From: Altererythrobacter sp.
Lineage (GTDB): Bacteria > Pseudomonadota > Alphaproteobacteria > Sphingomonadales > Sphingomonadaceae
Length of the DNA stretch: 64,000 nt
Assembly (NCBI GenBank): GCA_017308255.1
Contig: JAFKFN010000010.1
Span: 62,001-126,000 of the forward strand
Reading direction: 5' to 3'
The notes under the pieces were generated by a model that searched no databases, was not told the origin of the DNA, and worked only from the letters and a program-made list of their open reading frames with translations. Of this stretch, positions 9,774 to 18,475 are shown piece after piece. Position 1 is the stretch's first letter. Every line of letters begins with the position of its first letter. The position numbers were made by a program, and so were the translations under genes.

Positions 9774-10484
9774 ATGAGGATTGGGCACTTGCGCAAGCTG
9801 GGGCTTATCGGCGGGATGAGCTGGGTTTCCACCCGCACTTATTACGAGCAGATCAACCGGATCGTACAGCAGCGGACCGATCGCATCGCCAGCGCCCCGC
9901 TGCTGATAGAGAGCCTGGATTTCTCGCAGCTCTATGCGTTGAAGAGCGAGGAGGACTGGGAGCGGGCGGCCGGCGTGCTGATCGATTCCGCTCGGCGGCT
10001 GGAGGCGGCAGGGGCCGGCGCGCTGGTGATCGGCGCGAATTCGATGCACCGCGTGTACGACAAGGTGGCCGCATCGGTGGAGATCCCGGTGCTGCACATC
10101 GCCGAATGCGTGGGCGAACGGATGGGCGCCGACCAGGTGAAGTGCGCGGCGCTGCTGGGTACCAGCAACGTGATGACCGAAAGCTTCTATCGCCGCCGGC
10201 TGGTGGCGCAGGGGGTGGACCTGCTGCCGCCCGATCCCGCGACGATCGAGACGCTCGACCGGATCATCTATGACGAGCTGGTGCTGGGCAAGGCCACCCG
10301 CGATTCCGAACGCGCGCTCAAGACCATGATCACCTTGCAGGAGCAGAACGGCGCCGACGCGATCGTCCTTGCCTGCACGGAGCTGGACATGATCGTCGAT
10401 GTCGATGCCAATGTCCTGCCGATCTACGACAGCACCCGCATCCACGCCGAAAAGGCGGTGGCGTGGATCCTGGGAGAGGGGTGA
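9774..10484 (+). CDS. Aspartate/glutamate racemase family protein with one catalytic Cys
   Basis: 236 residues starting with the family signature KLGLIGGMSW. These racemases use two cysteines as acid and base. The second is present (ACTELD, Cys201). The first, expected before the Asn in GANSMH, is Ala88. The Escherichia coli homologue YgeA also lacks that first Cys and is described as L-specific, so this protein may be a racemase with one-sided specificity or may have another function. It starts 56 bases after pntB. No obvious partner gene lies nearby. Confidence 0.85.
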   Translation: MRIGHLRKLGLIGGMSWVSTRTYYEQINRIVQQRTDRIASAPLLIESLDFSQLYALKSEEDWERAAGVLIDSARRLEAAGAGALVIGANSMHRVYDKVAASVEIPVLHIAECVGERMGADQVKCAALLGTSNVMTESFYRRRLVAQGVDLLPPDPATIETLDRIIYDELVLGKATRDSERALKTMITLQEQNGADAIVLACTELDMIVDVDANVLPIYDSTRIHAEKAVAWILGEG

Positions 10485-10609
10485 GCTTCCTCTGCGCGCG
10501 CGGTGAGGGCAGGTGGCTGCTTCTTTCGCTATTACCCTCCACCCTTTCGTGGGAAGCGGCACGCACCGTTCGAGTTGCAAACGCCGCCCCCACGCCCTAG
10601 CGACGCGCC

Positions 10610-11770
10610 ATGCCCCGCGCGCTCTACGCCGCCGATCCCGCCGTTTCGCGCGGCCGCGAGTTCCGGCAGCGGGAGGGGGGCAGCCGGGGGCCGCGCACGG
10701 CGTTCCAGCGCGATCGTGACCGGATCATCCATTCGATCGCTTTCCGCCGTCTGGCCGGCAAGACCCAGGTGTTCATCGCCCCCGATGGCGATCACTTCCG
10801 TGTCCGGCTGACGCACAGCCTGGAGGTGGCGCAGATCGGCCGCGTGATCGCGCGTTCCCTGCATCTGGACGAGGATCTGGCCGAGGCGCTGTGCCTGGCG
10901 CATGACATCGGCCATCCGCCGTTCGGCCATGCCGGCGAAAAGGCGCTCGACGCCGCGCTGGAGCGGCAAGGCGGGTTCGATCACAACGAACAGTGCCTGC
11001 GCACGCTCATGCGGCTGGACAGCCCCTATTCCGGCTTTCCCGGCCTCAACCTGAGCTGGGAAGTGCTGGAGGGGATCGCCAAGCACAACGGCCCGGTGGC
11101 GCGGCCGCACTGGGCGCTGGCGGAACTCGACGGTGCCTACCCGCTGGAACTGGAACGCTGGCCCTCGCTGGAAGCGCAAGTCGCCGCGCTGTCGGACGAC
11201 ATCGCCTATGACAACCACGACATCGATGACGGACTACGATCCGGCTTCCTGCAACTGGAACCGCTGCTGGAACTGGACCTTCCCGCCGAGACGTGGCGGG
11301 CGATCGAACGACGCTTTCCGAACGGCCGCCGCGATACCCTGGTGCGGGAACTGGTGCGCGAGCAGATCGGGGCGATGGTCAACGACCTGCTGGAAACCAC
11401 TCGCGCGAACCTGGCCGGTATCGATTCGATCGACGCCGTGCGCGGGGCGGGGCGGCCGCTTGCGGCCTTCTCCCCGGCCATGGCCGCGCAGGAGCGGGAG
11501 CTGAAGGCGTTCCTCTACAAGAACCTCTATTACCATGAAGAGCAGCGGGCCACCGCGGAACGGGCGCGGCATGTGGTGGCCAGGCTCTATGCCGCCTATC
11601 ACCAGCAGCCCGATCTGCTGCCGGAAGGCTGGGCGAGCGCCTTGCCGGAGGAAGAGCCGGCGCGCAGCCGCCACATCGCCGATTTCATCGCCGGCATGAC
11701 CGATCGTTATGCGATCGAGCGCTATCGCCAGATCTACGGGCGCGCGCCGCAAGGGCTGTCGAATGTCTGA
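10610..11770 (+). CDS. dgt: dGTPase-like deoxyguanosine triphosphate triphosphohydrolase
   Basis: HD-domain nucleotide hydrolase of 386 residues, in the usual range for the shorter dGTPase-like group. It removes triphosphate from dGTP or related dNTPs. Metal ligands are visible: the His in RLTHSLEV (about residue 68), the HD pair in LAHDIGHPPFGHAGE, and an Asp in SDDIAYDNHDIDDG. The family's opening FQRDRDRIIHSIAFRRLAGKTQV is intact. The 3' end overlaps the next gene by 8 bases. Confidence 0.93.
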   Translation: MPRALYAADPAVSRGREFRQREGGSRGPRTAFQRDRDRIIHSIAFRRLAGKTQVFIAPDGDHFRVRLTHSLEVAQIGRVIARSLHLDEDLAEALCLAHDIGHPPFGHAGEKALDAALERQGGFDHNEQCLRTLMRLDSPYSGFPGLNLSWEVLEGIAKHNGPVARPHWALAELDGAYPLELERWPSLEAQVAALSDDIAYDNHDIDDGLRSGFLQLEPLLELDLPAETWRAIERRFPNGRRDTLVRELVREQIGAMVNDLLETTRANLAGIDSIDAVRGAGRPLAAFSPAMAAQERELKAFLYKNLYYHEEQRATAERARHVVARLYAAYHQQPDLLPEGWASALPEEEPARSRHIADFIAGMTDRYAIERYRQIYGRAPQGLSNV

Positions 11771-12464
11771 TCCGCGCCGGATATTGCTCGCCGGGGCGAC
11801 GGGCCTTGTCGGGCGCAGAGTGATGGAGGCCGCGGCCGGGCATCCTGCCTTGCGGCTGGTCGCCCTGTCCCGTCGCGAGGCGCCGATGCCCGAGGGCGCG
11901 CGCATGGAAATGCTGGTGGCCGATCCGGCCGAGTGGGACGAGGCTGTCGCCGCCATCGCCCCCGATGCGGCGATCTGCGCGCTGGGCACCACCTGGCGGC
12001 GGGCGGGCCGCAGCGAACAGGCGTTCCGCGCGGTGGATCGCGATCTGGTGGTTCGCCTGGCGGAAGCCGCGAAGCGCGCGGGCGCCACCGGTTTCGTGCT
12101 GGTCTCCTCCGCCGGTGCGGACCTTGCGGCCCGCGCGTTCTATCTGCGCGTCAAGGCGGAGGCTGAGGCAGCCGTCACCGCCCTGGGCTTCGCCCGGCTG
12201 GACGTGCTGCGGCCCGGCCTGCTGCGCGGCCCACGGGAAGCGGATCGCCGGGTGCTGGAGCGCTTGGCCATCCTGGCCAGCCCGCTGACCGACCATCTGC
12301 TGGGCGGAAATCGGCGCGGGTTCCGTTCGATAGATGCGCGCCTGGTGGCCGCCGGTGCGTTACGGGCGGCGCTGGAGAAGGCGCCCGGCCGGTTCGTGCA
12401 TGACAACGCCTCGATCCGCCGGCTGGCGCGCCGTTTTGAAGAGAGCCGGCCGGGCCGAAAATGA
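11763..12464 (+). CDS. NAD(P)H-binding atypical SDR family protein
   Basis: 233 residues with an N-terminal Rossmann motif LLAGATGLVGRRV (about 7-19) and ICALGTTWRRAG. The serine in VLVSSAGAD and a YLRVKAEAE motif follow; this resembles the HTATIP2/TIP30-like group of atypical SDRs. The reaction is unknown. ATG 11763 overlaps the end of dgt by 8 bases, so the two are coupled. Confidence 0.85.
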   Translation: MSDPRRILLAGATGLVGRRVMEAAAGHPALRLVALSRREAPMPEGARMEMLVADPAEWDEAVAAIAPDAAICALGTTWRRAGRSEQAFRAVDRDLVVRLAEAAKRAGATGFVLVSSAGADLAARAFYLRVKAEAEAAVTALGFARLDVLRPGLLRGPREADRRVLERLAILASPLTDHLLGGNRRGFRSIDARLVAAGALRAALEKAPGRFVHDNASIRRLARRFEESRPGRK

Positions 12465-12496
12465 CGGCGCCGGCCGGCCGAAACCTTACAACAACC

Positions 12497-12625
12497 TTAC
12501 AACGCGTCGTCGGCGGCCTGGCCGACCGATTCAATGTCCTGCCCGGCGCCCTTGACGGTGTTGCAGGCCGTCGCGGTGAGCGTCAGCGCGGTAAGCCCGA
12601 AGGCCAGGATCAAGTTGCGAATCAT
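12497..12625 (-). CDS. Entericidin A/B family lipoprotein
   Basis: 42 residues: a hydrophobic signal ending in the lipobox TATAC, then NTVKGAGQDIESVGQAAD, the entericidin signature. These are small envelope lipoproteins linked to stress and cell-lysis balance in enterobacteria; their role in alphaproteobacteria is unproven. I prefer ATG 12625 because AAAGGG lies nine bases upstream; ATG 12634 would add MTA but directly abuts those purines. It lies alone on the minus strand, convergent with the gene at 11763. Confidence 0.82.
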   Translation of the reverse strand: MIRNLILAFGLTALTLTATACNTVKGAGQDIESVGQAADDAL

Positions 12626-12681
12626 TGCCGTCATCCCTTTGTCTCGAATGAGTGGTCACGGCAGAAACCAGCGATTTTCCC

Positions 12682-13599
12682 TTATGTTCCTTCGGCTCGC
12701 GCCACGTCGCGGTCAGTCGGCCGCGTGAGGCGGTGCTCGCGCCAGGCGATCACCAGCCCGGCGGCGACGATCAGCGGCACGCCCAGCCATGTGCTGGCGG
12801 GCGGCAGCACACCGAACAGCAGCGAGCCATAGAGCGTGGCCCAGAACAGCGCCGAATAATCCATCACGATCACGCTGGCGACCTTGCCGAAGCGCAGCGC
12901 GGCGGTGAGCAGGAGCTGGCCGGCCGAGCCCGCGAGCCCGATGCCGAGCAGCAGCAGCCCACCGTGCCAGTCATGCGTGGTGGCGACGAAGGGCAGGGCG
13001 ATCGCAGTGAGCGGGGCGCTGAACAAGGCGAAGTAGAATACGATCGTCAGCGGCTGGTCCGTGCGGTTGAGATCGGCGATCTGGATGGAGATCAGCGCGA
13101 CCATGAAAGCGCCGCCGATGCCCACCAGCGCCCCGAATAGCGGAATGTGCCCACCGCCCGGCTGGGCGATCACCAGCACGCCGACGAAGCCGAGCGCCAC
13201 TGCCGACCAGCGCCATATGCCGACCTTCTCCTTCAGCAGCAGTGTGGAGAGGATCACCGCCCAGATCGGCGCGGTGAAGCTCATCGTCGTGGCTTCGGCC
13301 AGCGGCAGCAGGATAACGGCGCCGAAGTTCAGCACCATGCCGATCGTGCCATAGAGTCCGCGGATCAGATGCGTGCCGGGCCGTTTCGTCGCCAACATGC
13401 CGATCCCGCCGGTAGCCATGACCCAGGCGAGCGCGATCGGAATGGTGATCGCCTGCCGCCAGAACATGATTTCCAGCAGGTGGATGCCGCGCTGCGAGGC
13501 GAGCTTGATGAGCGCAGACATCGTCGCCAGCGCCCCGATGGCGCCGAGCCTTATGATCAGCGCGAGCAGCGGGCGGTGGCGAGGAGCGGCGGCGTCCAT
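12682..13599 (-). CDS. DMT superfamily (EamA) transporter
   Basis: 305 residues with about ten hydrophobic helices in two EamA repeats. The first contains GALATMSALIKLA and LPLAEATTMSFTAPIW; the second contains FGKVASVIVMDYSALFWATLYG. Proteins of this family export amino acids or other metabolites across the inner membrane. The substrate is unknown. Upstream it is divergent from the small membrane protein at 13694. Confidence 0.88.
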   Translation of the reverse strand: MDAAAPRHRPLLALIIRLGAIGALATMSALIKLASQRGIHLLEIMFWRQAITIPIALAWVMATGGIGMLATKRPGTHLIRGLYGTIGMVLNFGAVILLPLAEATTMSFTAPIWAVILSTLLLKEKVGIWRWSAVALGFVGVLVIAQPGGGHIPLFGALVGIGGAFMVALISIQIADLNRTDQPLTIVFYFALFSAPLTAIALPFVATTHDWHGGLLLLGIGLAGSAGQLLLTAALRFGKVASVIVMDYSALFWATLYGSLLFGVLPPASTWLGVPLIVAAGLVIAWREHRLTRPTDRDVARAEGT

Positions 13600-13693
13600 C
13601 GCGCCGCCATAGGGGGCCGTGGCGGGCGATCAAGCGCCGGCAGGGCACAAGGCGGGATTGCCGGGGCCAGGCGGCGGCGCCATATCGCGCGCC

Positions 13694-13924
13694 ATGGACG
13701 AGCCGGCCTTCCTGCTTTTCGCCAGCGATGCGACCCTGCTGGGCATCGGGGGCATTGCCCTGATCGTGATCTCCTTCGCGGCCGGCCTGGCGGAAAGGCG
13801 GCAGCGCAAGCGGCGGGAGGCGGATGCGCTCGGCTGCATGCCGTGGACGACGCTGTCCGTCCTCGCCTTCATGGCCGGCGCCGCGCTGCTGGCCCTGGCG
13901 GCCGGCGGCATTCCGGGACGCTGA
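13694..13924 (+). CDS. Small two-helix membrane protein, unknown function
   Basis: 76 residues: hydrophobic ATLLGIGGIALIVISFAAGL, a strongly basic loop AERRQRKRRE, then LSVLAFMAGAALLALAAGG. No family recognised. ATG 13694 is preferred over upstream starts because the hydrophobic protein begins there. The stop lies 15 bases from the end of convergent cpaF. Confidence 0.6.
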   Translation: MDEPAFLLFASDATLLGIGGIALIVISFAAGLAERRQRKRREADALGCMPWTTLSVLAFMAGAALLALAAGGIPGR

Positions 13925-13939
13925 GCGCCCGCGTTCGCC

Positions 13940-15454
13940 TTACAGGCAAGCTTCCAGATAGGCCTGATCGAAGCCGAACTGGCGCGCCTTTTCCAGCGTA
14001 TAGGGGCGCAGGCCGGACGAACGGAACTCGCCGAGGATCTTGCCGTCTTCGCTTTCGTCGAGATACTCGAAGTTGAACAGCTCCTGGGTGACGATCACGT
14101 CGCCTTCCATGCCGATCACCTCGGTGATGTTGGTCGTGCGGCGCGATCCGTCGCGCAGGCGCTTGACCTGGACGATGAGATCCACCGATTCCGCGATCTG
14201 GCGGCTGATCGCTTCTTTCGGGATCTTGATGTCGCCCATCAGGATCATGTTTTCCATGCGGCCCAGGCATTCGCGCGGGCTGTTGGCGTGCAGCGTGCAC
14301 ATCGAGCCATCGTGGCCGGTGTTCATCGCGGCCAGCAGGTCGAAACACTCCGCGCCACGGATTTCGCCCAGGATGATCCGGTCCGGCCGCATGCGCAGCG
14401 CGTTCTTGACCAGATCGCCGATCGTGATCGCGCCCTGGCCTTCCAGGTTCGGCGGGCGGGTTTCCAGCGGCAGCCAGTGCGGCTGTTGCAGGCGAAGCTC
14501 GGCCGCGTCCTCGATCGTCAGCACGCGCTCGCCCGGGTCGATCATTTTCGACAGGGCGTTGAGCATGGTCGTCTTGCCCGAGCCGGTGCCGCCGGAGATG
14601 ACAACGTTCATCCGGCACGCGCCCGCGATCTTCAGCGCGGTGCACATCTTGTCGCTCATCGAGCCGAAGTCGCGCAGCATATCCAGCGTGATCGGCTTCT
14701 CGGAGAACTTGCGGATGGAAATGGCCGTGCCGCGCAGGCTGAGCGGCGGCACGATCACGTTGACGCGGCTGCCGTCCTTCAGGCGCGCGTCCGCCAGCGG
14801 GGTGGTCTGGTCCACCCGGCGGCCGACCTGGTTCACGATGCGCTGGGCGATCTGGAACAGGTGCGCCTCGTCGCGGAACTGGATCGGCGCGATCTGCAGC
14901 CGGCCCTTCTTTTCCACGTAAGTCTGGTTCGGCCCGTTGACCATGATATCGGAAATGTCGGGATCGCCGAGCAGCTCCTCGAGCGGCCCGAAGCCCAGCA
15001 GCTCGTCGATCAGGACTTTCTCCAGCGCGAATTGCTCGCGCCGGTTGAGCGTGACCTTGAGCTCGGTCAGCACTTCCATGATGATCGGGCGGAATTCCTC
15101 GGAAAGCTCTTCCTTGGACAGCGTCGCCGCGGCTTCCGGATCGACCCGTTCCAGCAGGCGGGGAAGCACCTGTTCCTTGATCTTGTGGACCGAGGCTTCG
15201 AAGCCGCCGATCTCCGACGTCGCTTCGGCGATCGCGCTGGCGCGATCGGCCAGGCGCGACATAGCATCGCCGCGGCCGTTGGCAGCGCCGGACGCAGTAT
15301 CGAGGCCCTGCGGCAGCGGCGGAAACTGCTCGCCCCCCGATGCACGCCCCTGGGGCGCGCCGGCAGGCCCCTTCATCGGCTTCGCAACGCCAAAGCTGGG
15401 CCGGGCCCCCGCACTCATCCCGCCGATCCCGTTCTTGCGTCCGAAAGCGCTCAT
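13940..15454 (-). CDS. cpaF: CpaF/TadA-type secretion ATPase
   Basis: 504-residue AAA ATPase of the type IV pilus/Tad family, which drives Flp pilus assembly from the cytoplasmic side. A low-complexity Gly/Pro/Ala leader (about 1-70) precedes an N-terminal domain with ELLGFGPLEELLGDPDISDIMVNG. Walker A GGTGSGKTT is at about 285-293, followed by TIEDAAELRLQQPH, RPDRIILGEIRGAE (Walker B) and the His box GHDGSMCTLHAN. The rest of the cpa/tad cluster (cpaB, C, E, tadB, C) is not in the window, so the gene stands apart here. Confidence 0.93.
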   Translation of the reverse strand: MSAFGRKNGIGGMSAGARPSFGVAKPMKGPAGAPQGRASGGEQFPPLPQGLDTASGAANGRGDAMSRLADRASAIAEATSEIGGFEASVHKIKEQVLPRLLERVDPEAAATLSKEELSEEFRPIIMEVLTELKVTLNRREQFALEKVLIDELLGFGPLEELLGDPDISDIMVNGPNQTYVEKKGRLQIAPIQFRDEAHLFQIAQRIVNQVGRRVDQTTPLADARLKDGSRVNVIVPPLSLRGTAISIRKFSEKPITLDMLRDFGSMSDKMCTALKIAGACRMNVVISGGTGSGKTTMLNALSKMIDPGERVLTIEDAAELRLQQPHWLPLETRPPNLEGQGAITIGDLVKNALRMRPDRIILGEIRGAECFDLLAAMNTGHDGSMCTLHANSPRECLGRMENMILMGDIKIPKEAISRQIAESVDLIVQVKRLRDGSRRTTNITEVIGMEGDVIVTQELFNFEYLDESEDGKILGEFRSSGLRPYTLEKARQFGFDQAYLEACL

Positions 15455-15542
15455 CGTGCGTCCTTGACCTGCAAACCTCAGGCGGCCCTGACTGGCCCGC
15501 CGAACCCATGGCCGTGCCTACAGGGGAAGCATTGACGCTTTC

Positions 15543-17348
15543 CTAACCACGAGCTGCGGCGAGCCGATCGGGCGTAGTGTCCCTCGTCGGACAGGGGGCA
15601 CCGCCAGTGAACTGCAGGACCTTGAATGACCGATTGCGGAAAACTTCGCTCCACCCTGGCGCGGCAAAAGTGGTGGGCTGCTCAAATACAGCATGGCTTA
15701 TCCCATAGCGGCATCGCAATTGCTCGATCCGAGCGGCGTTCAAGGTTTGATAGCCGAGGGCGATCTCGTTCGGGGTATTTGGCTTTCTTGTTCCCGAAAT
15801 GGCTTCGAGCCGATGATACCATTCCACGATGCTCGAAAGGTTCATGGGCAGGGCTTTGAAGTCCACAACAACGGCGCGTCCCGCCTGTAACCGAAATAGA
15901 TCGAGGGTCGGTGGAATGAGAAATTGTGCATCGCGAGGGGTAGACTTGGCGACATAGCGAAATAGGTCTTGCTCCGCCCGCTGTGCTGCAGACTCGTACA
16001 GCAGCGAATAATGGGTGCTGGGAGATGGCTGCGCGAGCACGCCGAAAGTCAGTGCTGTGCAGCTCACTCCGATCAGCACCGGCCTGCCGATCGCTGTAGT
16101 TTCGCTGGCCCCGTAGCGTATCAAAGCCACTATCGACATTGCGAGGAACAGCACAGACGCGGGCTGAAAGGGGGCGGTGGGCAGCCATTGGTCGAGCATA
16201 AGACCGCTGAGCGCCAAGACGGGGATAGTGCAAAGAGTGATGCGCAACCGCAGACGATCGTGGCGAATATTCGTTTCGCGGTCGGTTTGCGCCGCTAGTC
16301 GCATCATACCAATGATTGTGATGAGCGTAGCGAGCAACAGCGCGAACGGCGCAAGCCGCCAGAAAAATAGGCGAGCGATTGGCTCAATGAACACCAGTGT
16401 AGTCAGGGCCGTTGCGGACCAGATCAGGATTGCAAGTGCGATCTGGAGGCCCAGCGCCATCCGCCTGGTCTGAAGGTCGGTGATGGCGCGACCTGTCCAG
16501 ACGAATCCCAGCACTTCCAGTGCCAGAAACGAAGGAAACTGGATCAGGTAGGCAGGGGGGTAATAGTGGAACGGCACAGCGAACTTGAAGAATATCCAGT
16601 CGCCTTCCGCTGCGATGTCAGGGCGGACGCTCTCCGTCAGGAATGACAGGATCAACGGAGCGCTGATCGCAGTGATCACCAGGCTTGGCCACAATAGCCG
16701 GACGAGCCCGAGCATGAACTCCCGAGACATGATGTCTCGCCAAGGGCGTCCTTGGGTAATAGCCAAGCCATAGGCCAAGCCAAAGGCCGCCGTGTTCACT
16801 GCCAGGAAATTTGCGTGAAATGCTCCGGCTAGCGCCAGCCACCGGCCGCAATGTCCCAATCGTCCGTCGAGGAACGCGGCAATCGCCAGGATCGTGGCGG
16901 TAGTGGCGATGGTGGAAGGTTGTAGGGAGGCCGAGAATAGGAAGGTGGCGCCCACGGTGCAAAATCCAGAGCTCGCCAGTAGCAGGGCAATGACGAGTGA
17001 CAACGCTACGACCGGGTATTCTGCCCGCATATGCTGAATGACGCGGAAGCAGGCATGCGTCGCGATCGCCACGGCCGCGATGTTAAGCAACGCCAACCCG
17101 ATCTCGAGAATGCCAAGTTTCGCCAGCCCGGCGACCAGCGCGAAGAACACAAAGTGGTAATGATGGGCCGAGTTCAGCCACCAGTCATGGGCAAGGAACT
17201 CGGGATCGATATAGCGCAAGGCTGGAGGCAAATAGGTAGGGTGATTGCTCGCCGAGTCGAATCCCGACACACCTACCAAGATCCCGGCAAGGGCACACAG
17301 CGCCCAGACCAGGATCGGATGCGTCGGCAAACGGCTTTGCTCAGCCAT
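15543..17348 (-). CDS. Polytopic membrane protein, GT-C-like (DUF6798-like)
   Basis: 601 residues with roughly a dozen hydrophobic segments. The first periplasmic loop has acidic residues (YIDPEFLAHDWW). The soluble C-terminal domain has ARDAQFLIPP-like, FRLQAGRAVVVDFKALP and VEWYHRLEAI motifs. That pattern resembles membrane glycosyltransferases annotated as DUF6798; the assignment is by memory of the pattern, not by search. It overlaps the methyltransferase by 8 bases and is last in a four-gene unit with a GT2 and a flippase-like protein. Transfer of a lipid-linked sugar outside the membrane is the likely job. Base composition is AT-richer than the flanks. Confidence 0.7.
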   Translation of the reverse strand: MAEQSRLPTHPILVWALCALAGILVGVSGFDSASNHPTYLPPALRYIDPEFLAHDWWLNSAHHYHFVFFALVAGLAKLGILEIGLALLNIAAVAIATHACFRVIQHMRAEYPVVALSLVIALLLASSGFCTVGATFLFSASLQPSTIATTATILAIAAFLDGRLGHCGRWLALAGAFHANFLAVNTAAFGLAYGLAITQGRPWRDIMSREFMLGLVRLLWPSLVITAISAPLILSFLTESVRPDIAAEGDWIFFKFAVPFHYYPPAYLIQFPSFLALEVLGFVWTGRAITDLQTRRMALGLQIALAILIWSATALTTLVFIEPIARLFFWRLAPFALLLATLITIIGMMRLAAQTDRETNIRHDRLRLRITLCTIPVLALSGLMLDQWLPTAPFQPASVLFLAMSIVALIRYGASETTAIGRPVLIGVSCTALTFGVLAQPSPSTHYSLLYESAAQRAEQDLFRYVAKSTPRDAQFLIPPTLDLFRLQAGRAVVVDFKALPMNLSSIVEWYHRLEAISGTRKPNTPNEIALGYQTLNAARIEQLRCRYGISHAVFEQPTTFAAPGWSEVFRNRSFKVLQFTGGAPCPTRDTTPDRLAAARG

Positions 17349-18117
17349 GCTTTCGCCATATCGATACAGTGGCGAAAGAAAATATCTGGCCTATCCATGA
17401 ATTCATTATGAACTTGTCAATGGAAAAGAAGAAGTCGACCCATCCATTTCCTCCATGGTTAAGGAAAGGGAAGGCGTAAGGATTATAATACAGGATATAA
17501 GAGCTTAATCCGGGAAAAAATAATTTTATTTCCTCGAGTCCCGCGGCGGAGAAAAACCCCTTTAGCTCATCAACGCTAAATGCTCTCTCGGTTTGATCGT
17601 CAAAAATCTCGTTGCGTCGATAGATCACCTTCCGGATAAACCGAAATATAGGATTCCCCGACGTAGGCTCAAAGTTGATGAAGAAGCCGCCTGCCTTAAG
17701 TCCCGCAGTGAGATTTCGCACCACCTGGGCTGCACTGTCAGGAACATGATGCAGGCCGCCAATGAGCATCACGAGATCATAGGCATCCGGCTCGGGCCGA
17801 TAGGTTGTTACGTCAGCCTGCCACACACGGTCGTTAGGCAGCCGCTGGGAGATTTCGTTTACGATTACATCACTGTAGTCGAAGCCGTGATAGTCGCAAT
17901 CGAGGCCGAAATATTGCTCGGCTATTTCGATCCCTTCTGCGTAGCCGCACATAGGCTCAAGCATTTTCAAGCGCTTGCCGGCCAAAGGTGTGAGGTAACG
18001 ACCGGCCGATCGCCATATCAATGACTTTATCCTGCGATGATTGGCATCCTGCCGACCCGCTTCATAACGTTGGGCGATCGAGTTGAAGTGAGTGCGCTGC
18101 CGTTCAATCTTCGACAT
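17341..18117 (-). CDS. Class I SAM-dependent methyltransferase
   Basis: 258 residues. The AdoMet-binding region reads MLEPMCGYAEGIEIAE, with the acidic loop DYHGFDYSD and post-motif LVMLIGGLHHVPD, then a long hydrophobic C-terminal part (LSSYILYYNPYAFPFL). Motif I is EPMCGYAEG rather than the common DxGxGxG. It overlaps both neighbours (8 and 14 bases), so it belongs to the glycan cassette. Methylation of a sugar or lipid-linked sugar is the plausible role. Its lower GC content suggests acquisition. Confidence 0.8.
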   Translation of the reverse strand: MSKIERQRTHFNSIAQRYEAGRQDANHRRIKSLIWRSAGRYLTPLAGKRLKMLEPMCGYAEGIEIAEQYFGLDCDYHGFDYSDVIVNEISQRLPNDRVWQADVTTYRPEPDAYDLVMLIGGLHHVPDSAAQVVRNLTAGLKAGGFFINFEPTSGNPIFRFIRKVIYRRNEIFDDQTERAFSVDELKGFFSAAGLEEIKLFFPGLSSYILYYNPYAFPFLNHGGNGWVDFFFSIDKFIMNSWIGQIFSFATVSIWRKHG

Positions 18118-18472
18118 AGTGTAGATCGCCAGTTGGGGTCGGCGTTGCAGTCAAGCTGATGAGCGCCACTCCCGCCATAATTAAAACTGCACCCGCCAGA
18201 TGCGGAAGTGTCAGGCGCTCTTTCAATACCAGCCATCCGGCCACCTGTGTGCCCACCACCAGCGATCCGGCGGCTATCGGAAATGCCTGCGACAGGGGCA
18301 TAATGCGCAGGATCATGCCCAGCCAGATCACGAAACCAACGACATACAGACCGACGCCCACCATCCACTTGGAACTGACGAGCGAAGGAGCGCCCTTGAT
18401 CATCGCCATCCCAGCCACGCTGATGACCACATAGGTGAGGAGTAACCCTGCGCGGAGCAATAAGGTGGACAT
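18104..18472 (-). CDS. Small four-helix EamA/EmrE-like membrane protein (flippase-like)
   Basis: 122 residues with four hydrophobic helices. FPIAAGSLVVGTQVAGWLVLKERLTLPHLAGAVLIMAGV is typical of small EamA/SMR-type proteins such as ArnE/ArnF subunits. In this setting, three bases after a GtrB-like glycosyltransferase, it most likely flips a polyprenyl-phosphate sugar, the part GtrA plays elsewhere. A drug-efflux SMR protein is the alternative, but the neighbours argue against that. Confidence 0.78.
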   Translation of the reverse strand: MSTLLLRAGLLLTYVVISVAGMAMIKGAPSLVSSKWMVGVGLYVVGFVIWLGMILRIMPLSQAFPIAAGSLVVGTQVAGWLVLKERLTLPHLAGAVLIMAGVALISLTATPTPTGDLHYVED

Positions 18473-18475
18473 CGA

